Assembly: GCA_029339505.1 (NCBI GenBank)
Contig: JAQISU010000115.1
Coordinates: 13,699,501 to 13,763,500 of the forward strand
Origin: Unio delphinus
Lineage: Eukaryota; Mollusca; Bivalvia; Unionida; Unionidae
Direction of reading: 5' to 3'
Length of the DNA: 64,000 nucleotides
The stretch's first letter is position 1; every line of letters begins with the position of its first letter. This document shows positions 1-12,560 of this stretch, in pieces. The translations under genes were made by a program, and so were the position numbers. The notes under the pieces are model-generated. The model was not told the DNA's origin and searched no databases. It worked only from the letters and a program-made list of their open reading frames with translations.

Positions 1-992
1 TCTTCAGCTTTCCGAGGCTTGATTAAGATAATATCCTAAACGCCGCGAAATTTAAAATGTGGAAACTCTTCTTCTGTTACCGATTATGTAACATAACGCA
101 AGTTGTTTTAAGTCCCTTTCCGGTGTATTTGTCACTGAAAATTTAGCAATCCTGTTTGGCATAAAATATAATTTGATGAATTATTTATACATACTTAAAT
201 ACATCATTTTTAAAATTTTTAAATTGCTCCAATTTATTGTTTGTAAATTAAATGTCGAGCAAATAGTGTTTTTATATTCTTTATTGATACTCTTGATAGC
301 ACCATCGACAATGTGCTTTTCCTCATATACTCCTTCACCGCTAAAATCACATCGAATGTAATTGCTATAAACACCTGCGCAAGTGAGCTTACTATCGTCT
401 AGATCATGTTCTGATAATATAAAAAGCAATACATGTCATAACGAATGAAATTGTCATGATACGAACTATTATTCGAAGTGAAATCAGTTAACATAGGATT
501 AGGTATTAGCTCGGGTGCCGGTTGAAATACTTCAGGCCATACTAACAAGGTTCCAATTGACGATGTACATATATCAGTAGCTTAATCTGGCGAATATATC
601 GCGGATGATAATATTTATTCATGAACAGTAATAGCAATTTTTATTTTTTCTTAATATATTTATTTCTATGTTAACAATTATCATTGATTTGTGCGATTTG
701 ATAACTTTTCGGCTGTATACTCTAAACTGTAGAAACAGGAGTTCCATCTGGGTCGTTTTATCCCAAATACAATAAAATGTTTTGATGCTAACCCACCAAA
801 CGATCTTGATATACTATTCGGCAAACTATGATATACTCATATTTGTGCAAACGTAATTTCCTTTACTGGAAAAGCAGTTGAAAAGTAGACGCTATATTGA
901 GGTATAGTGGTACGTACTGATATCATCGTTGTTTTTGATGGAGTTGTATTACTGACCATCTGTTTTAGTAGTTCTTGTGATGTCGACAGTTC

Positions 993-1042
<50 letters not shown>

Positions 1043-3569
1043 GAAGTAGTAGTAGTGGTATTTTTTCTAAACTTGACGCATTAATTGGCGCGTCTTAAAT
1101 CTTAATCCTTTCTGTGAACTGGCTATCTGGTATTGTTCCGTCGTTAACGCCTGATGATATCATTACAGATAATTTGGAGTGTGCTAGACTTTCTATGTGT
1201 ATATGAAGTAAGTACTAGTGTAGTTTATTTTTGGTTTCATGTATAAAATCTTTAGGCCATTCTATTAAGAACACCAGCAATTGGTGCTGTAGAGGAAACA
1301 CAGTTTTGTACAACTGCTTGTGACGGTTAATGTTGATAACAATACCCAGGTTCAGTGATAACAACAGACGCCGAATAAACAATTACGTCAAAGACAACTA
1401 CACGTCTGCGTCATTTATTTACTTTTACTTTATTACTCACTTTTTTTAGCTTATTTTGCCGTTCACTCAATTGATTAAATGGCGAACACATTTCTTAAGT
1501 AGGCGGCAGTTTAGCGATTAATTCAAAGCTCCGCACTTGAATCAAGCCGAGTCGTTTTTCAGGTTCCAGATAGATTGCTACATCGTCGTTCTGATCTAGT
1601 AATACTATAATAGTCTAAGAAGAATTTGTTGGTGGATAAATCCGTGGTATTGTGGTGGATATCATCAGTATTGTAGAACTGACAACCTGCATATACATGT
1701 AAACTCAGCGCGATATTTTCTAAATGTATTAGGCGGTGACCAGTCTACTGACCAAGAGGCCTCTGTATATTCTACGCTGTCGGTGATTGTCTCTATGTCA
1801 ACGAGTTTAATGTCAATAATTGATGGTCTTCCAAAAATGCGCTAATATTAATATTCGCGTTTGTACGAAAACGCAAGAAAATGTTTACAATATTAGAGTA
1901 TTTTATCTTAAATGCTGTCACTAAACTACTGATTGTAGACAACAGAGAATATATATCATCGACTTATGTCTTCGTTGCAGCGTCGACGTTTGATTCTGGT
2001 TCTCTAAGACCAGTAATTTTATTAGCAGTCATACTGAGAGGGTCAGTCATTATATCGCCACATTTTTTAACTCGATTGCGACTATTATCTTATATCATTG
2101 CTGTTTTTCGTTACTTCATCATTGTTGAAGATACGATCCTTTAAGGAAAGATGGCATTTTCGTTACTTACCATAAAATAAAGCCACTTTGTGTAGATCCA
2201 AAGCTTTAAATTTTCGAAATATTTTATCAGTAATGATTTAATCGAAATTTTCGTACGATATTCCGTCATTTGTAAGTTGTTGGTAAGAGGAAGATAGTCC
2301 ATAGATATCTCTTTTTATACCAGTATGATCTATTTTAAACGACTACAGTTACTTGTGTATTCATATACAAATGTTTGGGGTGGTTTGGTTGATTTTTTAA
2401 TAGATGTGAGTACAGCAATTGCGTCACGGCCGTATATTCGCGGATCAGTTATTGTCTGCATTGGTAATGTTGAATACCAGAACAGAATAGATTTTGTACA
2501 GAACAAACAATCCTTCAGCGGTTGAAGTCCCTACGAATAAAAATAAAAAGATTCACGTGAATCAACTGAGTATGCAACCCCATTGCGTAGCTGGACAAGA
2601 ACTAAGGTCAGTATTAATGATAGCGGATTCATTTACATTGTGATGTTTAGGCAAAATGAACGCGCAATAAAACAACAATAAGCTGTTTCTTATTTAAAGT
2701 TACCAGCATTATTTAAATTTCAATTTGACATTGCTGGGCGCCAACAATCCAGCTTCTAGTACATTTGTTTAAGCCTACGGTACATAAGTTAATCTTACAC
2801 AATAACAACTATGTGCTCGTTTACGTTTTATTTCTGCAATTGGTAGACCTAATATTATAATCTTTTGAGGTGTCAATTTGCAGTACTCACCTAGAACTAT
2901 TCCTAGCTAAGATATCTGATATACACAAACACCTATTCAGCTTTCGAGTTTAAATAAAACATGACATTTACCCATCGAAATGAAAATGGTTCTTTAATGG
3001 AGATTTGTATGGTGTGGGGTAAGGATGTGTTTGAACAAACTGCCTTATAAGGAAATATTTCAAATTATCACTGAAACCGACGAGTTTGTACATTCTGACA
3101 TTTTGACAAGCAAACACTCATACTTAGTAGAACTGCAGTATTTAGTGGCGGTTTCTCAAAATAGTTAATTTTGGGACGTGAATGATGCGTTTTATTAAAA
3201 AGTTGCAAGTTAGACTTGTTTCCATTAGAATAATTATAATATAGACATTTTGCTCGTAACAAAAACAAGTTAGGAGTCTGCGCAAGCATCAAAGTTAAAT
3301 TGGACAGCTTGGTGCTGCAATAGTTACATTTCGCCAATGGCAAATTTTAAGCATATAAATTAATTATCATACCATAAGTAGATTTAGGGGTGTAACAAAT
3401 CTTCTTTATATAAAGATAAGGTTGTGGGACAATCATGGTTTATATAATCACGTAAACTTGTGTTAGCTTGCTTTATTTTGTTATTTCATCTTAGGGGAAG
3501 GCACGTTTGTTTAGGTGAAATGGAAGTTGGTAGAGTAGTAAAATAAGATGTAGCCACAGCTGGCTAAAC
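1..3569. other. Unassigned AT-rich non-coding stretch
   Basis: I see no gene, RNA or complete mobile element here. The short open frames have no recognisable domain or consistent coding character. The only clear structure is a (TTA)n/(AGT)n microsatellite near position 1,000, listed separately. Confidence 0.5.
993..1057. repeat. (TTA)n-(AGT)n trinucleotide microsatellite
   Basis: About 16 TTA units are followed by a short run of AGT units. A plus-strand frame crosses it as poly-isoleucine and poly-serine, which is a by-product of the repeat rather than a gene. Confidence 0.9.
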
Positions 3570-3844
3570 GTGCACTTACTTCATAAGTCATCGCCGCTCG
3601 ATGGCTCCGTTGCCACTTCTAATTCTTTTGTATTCCAGGTGATTCCTGCAAAACCTTATTTATGACCAATGTTTTCTAATTTGATGAAAACAATGGAAAC
3701 TCATCGTCAGTCACTTGTACTTAGCCTAAGTACAAGTGACTCTGACGATGAGTTTCCATTTTATTCAGGAATCACCTGGAACACAAAAGAATTAGAAGTG
3801 GCAACGGAGTCATCGAGCGGCGAGGATTTATGAAGTAAGTGCAC
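3570..3844. mobile_element. 275-bp near-perfect palindrome (foldback/MITE-like element)
   Basis: The left arm begins GTGCACTTACTTCATAA and the right arm ends with its reverse complement TTATGAAGTAAGTGCAC. The arms stay complementary through to a centre at about 3,725, where AGTCACTTGTACTTAG faces CTAAGTACAAGTGACT across one base. The left arm carries roughly 40 extra bases (about 3,648-3,690) with no partner on the right. There is no coding capacity. Long terminal complementarity and lack of coding fit a foldback element or a hairpin-type MITE. I could not find a convincing target-site duplication, so the superfamily stays open. Confidence 0.7.
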
Positions 3845-5016
3845 CTCTTATCGAAATGACATCTCCCTTTTGCAAATGTTTTCAGTTATGATATTTCGCC
3901 ATGGGATGTTTTTCTTGATGCACCCATACTGATGAAATAGGTGTTGGTCCTCCGTCTTTTGGGGTATTTGGTCTTTTCTCTTTAAGCTTCAACATTAGAT
4001 TCCAATTGTAAAGTTAACGAATAAGTCCTCTTCCTAACGATTCACTTCCAAAAGGTCTCAAAACGTTCTTACTTAAGGTTTTCATTATCGCTTCTTCTGC
4101 CAAAGCTACTTTTTAAACACAATTGTTTCATCGGATACCGGATGGATGTATGATGTAACTGATGTGCTCTCAAGTAAACCATCTTATTAGTTCTTTGACA
4201 TACGCTTATTAGAACTTTGACAGTACTAGTACATTTATTTTACTTGTCTTATGTCATCCAGTTAACTTATGGACTTGGTAGTAGAGTTACGGTAGATTCA
4301 ACGAATATCATGTAGAATAAAACGAAAAAAGTCAGAATTTTTTTATATCCTTTGAAACAAACTCTATATGCGATGTGTAAATGACACGACCTCCTTCTTG
4401 GCTCGGTTGCGGAAACAAATTGGTACGAAATAACATATTATTAGCAATGGATGATTTTAAGCTGCGTAACTACACGTTTGAGTGGTATCGTCATACATTA
4501 ACCAAGGTATTTCCTCATGTTTGGCTAACACTTGCACTTGAGAATGTTTCCTGTTAACTTTCAAACAATACTAAATAATATTTGTTGTAATTTATGGTGA
4601 AATATTTTGAGAAATGCTTATAACACAGGTATTGCAATAATACAATGTTTGTGTATATAAGAGGTGAATTAATTCTTATTTTCTTCTATCGAAAATATCA
4701 TCGTAGATCAGACAATTGTTTTACTGCATATATATTTTTATTATTTTTTACTTTCTTGGAGTAATGTGTAAGCCCAGTGATATATTTTTGTAACACCACA
4801 TGATACGTAGAGATGAACGATCAGACGAATTTGTTTTATTTGTGATCTAACATTTGCTAAACCACATTTTGCTTGAAGAACGGGAAAGAGCAATCAGCAT
4901 GTTAACCAAATTGCAAATGTACAATGCCTCCCAACATGTACAATGCCTCCCATCTAACGTTTTGCCAATCACATTGACATAGGAGAAGGAGACCGAGCCA
5001 TGACAATGATGTTAAG

Positions 5017-5020
<4 letters not shown>
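3845..5020. other. Unassigned AT-rich stretch
   Basis: I see no gene or named element between the palindrome and the (TA)n array. Confidence 0.4.

Positions 5021-5094
<74 letters not shown>
5021..5094. repeat. (TA)n microsatellite
   Basis: About 37 uninterrupted TA units. Open frames over it read as alternating tyrosine and isoleucine and are artefacts. Confidence 0.95.
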
Positions 5095-5096
<2 letters not shown>

Positions 5097-5254
5097 CATT
5101 CAATGTGCAAAGTATATTTATGAAGAAACAGTTTTCGCAACTACAAGAACTAATTTTAGAAAAATGATATAATTCTAGGTGTAACAGTGTCATAAAAAAC
5201 AAAATCATACTTCAGTATATTGACATGTCACAGCTCGTAATATCTTTCTTCCAA

Positions 5255-6160
5255 ACAAGCAGCAAATCATATGTCCAAACAAGGAGCTATTCATATTGTT
5301 ACGTATATTTGATTTAAATAATTTATTTATAATTGTCAAATTCAAATTTTTCCTTTTTGAGTTTATAATTCATTAAATTGGGAAGTGTTTTCTGGAAAAT
5401 TAGATTGATCTATAATTTATCTGTAAACACAGGTGCTGACCTTGCTTGATAAACAGACCTTAGAAATGATTGGATGTTGTCGAAGGACATCTTTTTATTT
5501 TTAGTTCTTGGGGATGAGAGGTGGCTGGTTCTTGACTGGGTCTTTCCGTGCGTATGTGTTTAAATGATCGTACGTTTGTTGTATGACCTTCCAGAAAATC
5601 TCGTGATCCTTTGTTTACGTAAAAAAAAAGGTATTTAAATTATTGTTTGGGAGAGAACAGTTCAGTACTTAGTCTGGGTTTTGGAATATTAAGTTGTGTC
5701 TTCTTTTTGAGTTATTTTTAATTACCGTGTACTGCAAATTGTGTCAATTCGGTTGGAGCAAGAGGAATTATTTTATTATTTATCTGGAAAAGAATACGTG
5801 CTCATAGATTTTCATTTGGATTACTATAAAACTAAAACTGACTTCATCACGTGACATCGTCGTCCATATTGGATTACATCGTCAAGATTCGAACCGGGAA
5901 CTATTAGGACATTTATTTACCAGTACTCTTTGCAATTCCATTAGTGGATTATTTTTGTGAATTCTATATTGGATTATTTTTGGACTTGATTCTCTAAAAC
6001 CGTAAGTTTATTTAATAAATTGATTTGTTAAAGTTTTACAAGCTTGTTAGTTTTCACTCTTTCTGTGTTGCTGCTTATTCGAGCCTAAGCACGTAACAAT
6101 ATATCCAAAGAAGGAGCTATTCATACGTAAAAACAAGCAGCAATTCATATGCCCAAGCTA
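5255..6160. repeat. Short tandem repeat (about 24-bp unit) split by the solo LTR
   Basis: Units of the form CATATGTCCAAACAAGGAGC plus TATT occur just left of the LTR. They continue just right of it as ATCCAAAGAAGGAGCTATTC, followed by a further diverged copy with CAGCAATTCATATGCCC. Removing the LTR and one ATAT copy rejoins the array in register, which independently supports the LTR boundaries. Confidence 0.7.
5297..6098. mobile_element. Solo LTR (802 bp) with TGTTACGT...ACGTAACA ends
   Basis: The element starts TGTTACGTA and ends CACGTAACA, so it has the TG...CA termini and short terminal inverted repeat usual for LTR retrotransposons. It is flanked by ATAT at 5,293-5,296 and again at 6,099-6,102, which fits a 4-bp target duplication. 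Inside, a TATA-like TATTTAAATT (about 5,632) and an AATAAA (6,014-6,019) are placed as expected for the promoter and polyadenylation signal of an LTR read left to right. There is no second LTR, primer-binding site or gag/pol nearby, so this is the product of LTR-LTR recombination. Ty3/gypsy origin is likely from the end sequence but not proven. Confidence 0.8.
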
Positions 6161-8140
6161 AACTCGGTTCATAGTGTAACATATTGTCGTGTCATGTCAT
6201 AACAATGACGTTCATGTACAACATATTAATTTTTAATCAACAATGGTCATGTCACAAAAACGTACTTTTTTGAAAATTACAAGTTCATGGACCATATGTA
6301 TTTTAAACAAACGCTATGTATGTACTTCATATAGATATTTTATAAAACAGAAATCTTGGGTTTTCTTTCGTGGTGCAATTTAAGAAAAGAGCACAAAGTT
6401 CCTGCTTTTCTGTCTTTGTCATTCTTTCATGAGTTGGACTGATAAGCTGCCACAGGTGTCGATAGGTCAAATCAAAGACTTTCAAATCTCTTACATCTGT
6501 TCCTAACTCTATGGACTTACAAATGGTGTACATTTCTATAATGTGTGTTTAACTTTTGAGAATGATTGCAAATTGTACTTATCATTTGTAAGCAACATAT
6601 TACACGGCGGATTTCTGCTTATGATTGTAGATTATATTTTGATATCACGATCAGTTGTAAACAACATTTTTATTTGGAGTTGAGTTTAGATCTTTGGTTT
6701 CTTCATTGGAAATATGGTTTTATTGATGTTTAGTACGTTGATTCGACAGATTTGAACTAAATAGACCAGGTTTCGTTTATATTTAGCCGCAATTTTTTAT
6801 TACGATGATGGACTTTTTCCCGAAACGGAAATTGTGATATTAGTCACGTATATAAGCTCTGTGAGCCATGCATGATGTTAAATGTTTAACGTTTGACGAG
6901 GTGTAAGGAGGTATTGAAGTTTTTGCATTTCAGTAAGGCCAAACATGGTCTTTTTGGTATCTCATGTTGCATGTAAAGGAGTTCTGCTTTTCTGATGTTC
7001 ACACATGATCTTTTTCCATTATACGGTATCGTCCTTTCCGGCATTTGTCTGACACACAACGATAATCCAAGTTATGCACAGTAAGCACATTTAAACTTGC
7101 GAGTTGTCAATTATGAAGATCATGTATTTAAGAGCTACCAAATTGGACGACGATACTGTATTTGGGAGTTGTCAGTTTGGACGAAACTGTGTTTACGAGT
7201 TGTCCCTTTGGAAGATACTGTGTTTGGTACTGCGAATTTCATCCATCAATATTATTTGTATGTGTGATCCACTACCTCTGTGAGATACAACGTGGCTTTT
7301 CCATCAGTAGCTCGTCCTTTTGCTGGTGGACGTTTTGAAATTTGTAGACAATTTTGAAAGGTGTTAATTCTGCTAGTGTATTAAATTAGATGTAAATAGG
7401 AGACTTGGCTAGTGTTACACAATTGTGATCGTTAGCTTGGCATTATTGTTTCAATGATTCTAATATCGAATCTTACACATATGTCATTAATCCAGCTGTT
7501 TTCTCATTGTGCACCTGAGATTTGAACTCTCTAAATGTCACCGTGTACTTGTACGTTTGTGGTTCTAATTTTTCTGGAAGCTATTTCGTCACTAATTCTT
7601 AGATCCGTTCTCTCTACATATGTGTGCCTGAAGATCCAATTGTGTAATGAACAAGATTTGTCAATTTCGAATGGAGTACCAATAATGTTACAGTTCAAAT
7701 ATTACAGTTCACACATTCTTGAAATTATTCTAACTCACTGTAGTCTGTGTGCATAGCAATTGAAGAAAGGCATTTCATGGCATAGTATTGACATGCTCCT
7801 GGTGTTGAGTCTAGAGCATAATTCTTCGTTACTCATTATAAGTTTTTCAATGGCGAACTAACATTTCTAACGCCTTAAAACCGTGTTGAGTTCAAATGAT
7901 ATTAATACGGTCAGCTAATCGGATATGCTTATATATATGCTTTTGAAATGAATAGAATGAAACTGTGATATTTTACAAAAAAGGGAAGTGTATATATGTA
8001 TGCGATTTATTTCTGATGTGTGTTCTTGAAGTTTCATAAAAGATCTTTAACATAAAAGAGCCGAAATAATTTTACAAATATGACAATTATGCTTTCTCTT
8101 TATCTACCTCATATGGCGTGTTTAGCACTCATTGTCATGA
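6161..8140. other. Unassigned stretch with a small degenerate tandem repeat
   Basis: No gene recognised. The only internal structure noted is the repeat around 7.1-7.2 kb, listed separately. Confidence 0.4.
7094..7234. repeat. Degenerate tandem repeat, about 31-34-bp unit, 4 copies
   Basis: Each unit contains a form of GAGTTGTC, then TTTGGA(C/A)GA, then ACTGTGTTT. Copies differ by several substitutions and by small length changes. Confidence 0.6.
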
Positions 8141-8180
<40 letters not shown>

Positions 8181-8223
8181 GTAATACTATTACTACTACT
8201 GCTACTACTAATAGTAGTAAAAT

Positions 8224-8256
<33 letters not shown>

Positions 8257-8274
8257 CACTAATAATAATAATAA
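8141..8274. repeat. Compound (ATA)n/(ACT)n/(ATA)n trinucleotide array
   Basis: Runs of AATAAT give way to CTACTA and back to AATAAT. Frames on both strands read as poly-isoleucine, poly-leucine or poly-serine and are not genes. Confidence 0.9.
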
Positions 8275-8420
8275 ATCTTTGGTGTGTGTTGTTTGTATTT
8301 TTGTAAATATAGAGTTTATAAACGCTCTTAGCCCTGTGAACTAGCGGATGTAGTTGTACACAAAAACGAAACCCGAGTACATGTATGCAATAAAGAAAAT
8401 GGTTTATATAATTCCGTGAC

Positions 8421-8468
<48 letters not shown>
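8421..8468. repeat. (AC)n microsatellite
   Basis: About 24 dinucleotide units, uninterrupted. Confidence 0.95.
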
Positions 8469-8469
<1 letters not shown>

Positions 8470-10352
8470 TTGGGTAAAAGTGGAGATACCATGTCATTTG
8501 TTTGTATTCAAATGACTCTCTGAGTTCTCATCATCATTATTGCATTTTAATCATTTTTGTTTCTAGTTAGCAAACTTTTTCTTACGAATGAATAATCGTT
8601 TACTGATTGTATTTTTGAAGAGGTATAAAAGCATCGACAGCGATATAATATCATTCTTTTCCAAATGATCGATTTTCAGTGGAACCTGTATCAAGCATAG
8701 GTCTCAGGTTTATTTTTTCACGTCCCTGCACTGATCTGTTTCCAAACCAGGAAGTGCCGTAAATTGTATGCTTTATTATTCCAACAAGCCTATCTCAGCA
8801 ATGCTAACGATTTAATATTCTCCATATAAATCAGAAAGGGCATAAAATAATGCAACATCCTAGAAACGAGCATTAAAACAATACAGTCATAAAACTAGAA
8901 AATGGATTCTGTCAGTTCCTTGTGTAGCCCTAAACATCTTCTGATATTTATTACCTTTGTAAAACATGCATTTGTGTCAAGTTTTACATGTTGAATAACG
9001 AATGTAATTTACTTGTTCTATTTCCTGGTATTAAGTACAGTTACTCTCTTCCTCATTATTTCTAAATAAAACATTATTGATGGTGAAGGTGGTTGTGGAG
9101 GTCCTTATCTTGCTTCATAATTAGAGCTATTTTCAAGATTAATTATTCATTAGTGACGAGTGAAGGGCAGGAAAATGTCTCAACGGCATGAAACATTCAG
9201 ACGGTATCAAAGACATAGTATTAAACAAACCCAGACAGCTTGCACAATATGTATTAAAATGATGGCCATACGGGTATTGTCCCACCTTTTTATTTCTTAG
9301 ACGAATAACCTTTCTCGTGTTATCGAGCGCGTTTGGATTGTATCGTGGATACCATCAAACAAACTTTAAGGACACAAAAACGAGCATAATGTGATATAAT
9401 AAGCTCACCTCCCTCACCCCTATTTTCCATTTTGATACAATCATTGCGATCAGGATTGTGCCATTTTTTTTATACTACCGCTTCAATGTTTAATATAAAA
9501 TGTTATGTTAGTAGTTAAGTGATTGTTTAATGTCATGTTATTTTAAAGATCTGAATAAAGTAGTTATAGTATTGTAATATCTCCCTCGTTGCACTGGTCT
9601 TACGTGAGCATGCACATTGATGCCCATGTCAATGAATGTTCCCACATGGTACTCATTAAGTATGATCGTCCCAAATTAAAAACAGACTTGTTCAGTATAT
9701 TCTATTTAACATATTTTCATTCAAACCATTACTGTACTATATCACCAGAACACAAAAGTACACAGCCAATGATAATATTAAACCACATCCTAAAAGGAGA
9801 AATCCGATTCTACTATTTCATTATATCCCTAGGGGAGAAATCCGATTATGCTAGTACACTATATTTCTAGGGGTAAGGAACTGTGAGAGTATTACACAAT
9901 ATCCCTTAATCATAAAATATTTGCAATGTTACAATATAAATGAGGAAAAATACCACAATCACTATACCCGCCCTTCTACTTTCACTTCATTATTGGAAAC
10001 TTGGTGTAGAAATTAACAGAATAAAAATTGGGTGGGTGGGTGGATGGGTATTTTTCGATGGAGATGATAATTATTTTCAGAAGCGTTATGATATATTTAC
10101 GAAATCACACTAGTATCAGTCTGTTGAAAATATGCTGGAATTGTATTTTATCTAGATAACAAAAATGCACAGCAACGATGGTTACTGAGCAAATTATTTT
10201 ATTTTCAAAATTCTGCTACCTAAATTATGTACTATTATTAATTTTGTAACTATGAAAACAATTCCCCTTAACAGTGTACTGCAAAGTCAATATGTTGTAC
10301 TAAATTGTTGCTATGATGAAAGGTCACTTGTCAACAAGTAGTAAATATATAC

Positions 10353-10355
<3 letters not shown>
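8469..10355. other. Unassigned stretch
   Basis: No gene recognised. It holds one small tandem duplication (9.79-9.87 kb). The 93-codon open frame at 9,589-9,870 has no recognisable domain and runs through that duplication. Confidence 0.4.
9791..9873. repeat. Two-copy tandem duplication, about 39-bp unit
   Basis: GGAGAAATCCGATT recurs 39 bases apart, followed each time by diverged ACTAT-rich sequence and CTAGGGG. Confidence 0.65.

Positions 10356-10409
<54 letters not shown>
10356..10409. repeat. (TA)n array at the 3' end of the CR1/L2-like LINE
   Basis: It lies immediately beyond the LINE 3' terminus read on the minus strand, so it may be the element's own simple-repeat tail expanded after insertion. 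Confidence 0.85.
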
Positions 10410-10411
<2 letters not shown>

Positions 10412-10424
10412 GCGGACTTTGTAT

Positions 10425-10454
10425 AGCGCCTAATCTTTCGAAGCTATAGGCGCT
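10425..10454 (-). other. 3' UTR stem-loop of the LINE
   Basis: AGCGCCT and AGGCGCT pair as a 7-bp stem (extendable by AT pairs) around a loop of about 16 bases near the 3' terminus. Hairpins at LINE 3' ends are known to be used by the reverse transcriptase to select its template. That role here is inference. Confidence 0.6.
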
Positions 10455-10558
10455 TTACATCATCAATAATGATATGACTACACTGCAGAAAAAACAATGA
10501 AATTGAAAAACATAAAAACATGCTGAAAACCTATAAAATACAAAACATGATTAGGTCG

Positions 10559-12560
10559 CTAAGTTTGTCCCTGCAGTCGAAACAGGTGCGTCTTAAAAGC
10601 ACTCTTAAAAGGGATCACTGTATCTTTGTGTCTAATTTCAATGGGCAATTCGTTCCACGTCCACGGGCCCTGGTGTGCAAACGAACGTTGGTAACAATGA
10701 GTATACGATTATCAGAAGACGAGCGTAAGGATCTAGCTGGTGTATACACATGGGTGAGTCTGGATAGGTATGTTGGACTGGAGTCTGTCAGTGACACATA
10801 ACACAGAGAACAAATTTTGTGTTTGATTCTGTATCGAATTGATAGCCAATGTAAGGTACAGAGCAGTGGTGAGGTGTGCTCTGATCGAGGTACTCTAAAG
10901 ATGATCCGTGCAGCTGTGTTTTGAACTTTTGGAAGTTTCTGGAGTATATATTGTGACGAACCAGACAGAAATGAGTTACAATAGTCCAGTCTTGAAAGTA
11001 CTAATGAACACACAAGTGTTTTAGTGGCATCAACTTAAAGATATTTACGAATGGAACTAATGCGTCTCAATTCAAGATATGTAGCCTTGCATATGTTCAT
11101 GACATGTTGGTGCGATGTGAGACTACTGTCTAGAGTAACGGCTAGGTTCCGTACTGACTGTGAGAATTTAATGTTGGTGTTGCTGATATTTATTGTCTGA
11201 GGTAAAGGATGTGAATGAGAAAGTTCTTGTGTCGTGATCAGAATAGCCTCAGTTTTATCATCATTCATCTGCAGCTTGTTACATGTCATCCATGATTTCA
11301 CATCAGAAATGCACTTCTCTACTCCATGGATGGTAGTATCAACTTCAGTTAGGTGGCTACACTTGTATATTTGGGTGTCATCAGCATACATTTGGTGCAA
11401 CACTGGGTGATGATCTATGACACTTGGGAGCGGCTGAGTATACAGAATGAAGACAACAGGTCCAATAACAGATTCCTGTGGAACACCACAACATACGTCA
11501 ACTGGGTTGGAGTATATTCCATTTGCAGATATAATTTGTGTCCTGCTGACTAAGTAGGACTTGAACCACTGTAAGGCAATATTCTGAATGCCGAATATAT
11601 GCAGGAGACGATGAATTAATATATCATGGTCTATTGTGTCAAATGTTGCAGATACATCCAGGAGAGTGAGGACTGTAATATTTCCACTATCCAAAGCAGA
11701 GAGAATGTCACTAAATAATTTCAGAAGAGTAGTTTCCGTACTGTGGCAAGGGCGATATGGAAACTGTACATTGCTAAAAATACTGTTTGAATTCAAATGC
11801 GATACAATTTGAGTTAGAACAACCTTTTCCAAGATTATTGATATGAATGGGAGATTAGAAACTGTTCGGTAGTTCTTTAAATCGTTATAGTCCAGTGTTT
11901 GTTTCTTCAGCAGTGGCTTTACGATGGCAAGTTTGAAAAATGATGGGAATCCCCCTGGTGAGAGAGACATAATAATAACATCAGTTAGTGAAGGCATTAT
12001 TGGGTCTTAGCACTCAAGCAGCAGTGATGTCGGAATTGGATCAAGTTCACAAGACTTTGGTGCACTTTTCATCACGATTGTCTGTACTAAATCAATAGAA
12101 ACAGGTTCAAATGCTCCTAACGCTTGGCGCTGAAATTCTGCATCATAACTGTACGTTGAAGAATCAGTTGAAATTGTGCTGTCAAGCGAATCTCTAATGG
12201 TTTGTACTTTGTCATCGAAACAATTTGCAAATTGGTCTGGTAGGTCTAGTGGAGAGAAGGTTGTTGGAAGTGGTGCACATTTGTTCCTTGACATTAGTTT
12301 GTTAGTTATCTCGAAGAGCTCTTTGCAGATGGAACTCTCCGTGATATGAGTACTGTAGTGGGATGATTTGGCTAAATGGACTATGTTTGTGACGCTCTTA
12401 TTAGCGGCTTCGTAGATTTGTTTATGAATAGTGAGTCTGCTGGAAAGCCAAAGCCTCTCTGCTTTTCGGCGATGTCTTTCAGCAGTGCGAAGCTGGTCCC
12501 TATGACTGCTATACCATGGAGAACACTTTCTTTATTGATACTCTGCATTTGGTGGCTGGG
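10559..12560 (-). pseudogene. LINE reverse transcriptase region, inactivated
   Basis: The frame runs from the linker (with WYSS and LELFEITNKL-like sequence) through all RT blocks. These include NLPFISIILEKVV (start of fingers), YRPCHSTETTLLKL, LLDVSATFDTIDHDIL (motif A), GVPQESVIGPVVFILYT (motif B, with the usual QGS reading QES), MYADDTQIY (motif C, the DD catalytic pair intact), W..CNKLQMNDDKTEAILI (motif D) and a motif E. The C-terminal SRLDYCNS and LHWLSIRYRI blocks follow. In-frame stops fall at about 12,007 and about 11,032. Near 10,660 a one-base shift moves the conserved TWNELPIEIR tail to another frame, which ends in TAG at 10,559-10,561. It is RNA-directed DNA polymerase in ancestry and cannot be functional as read. 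Confidence 0.9.

Noticed and set aside
5886..5900. tRNA-type B box (GATTCGAACCGGG, reverse sense) in the solo LTR
   Set aside because: No A box at tRNA spacing and no cloverleaf. Probably chance.
8135..8497. 120-codon minus-strand frame with poly-serine and cysteine-valine repeats
   Set aside because: Made of the trinucleotide and (AC)n arrays.
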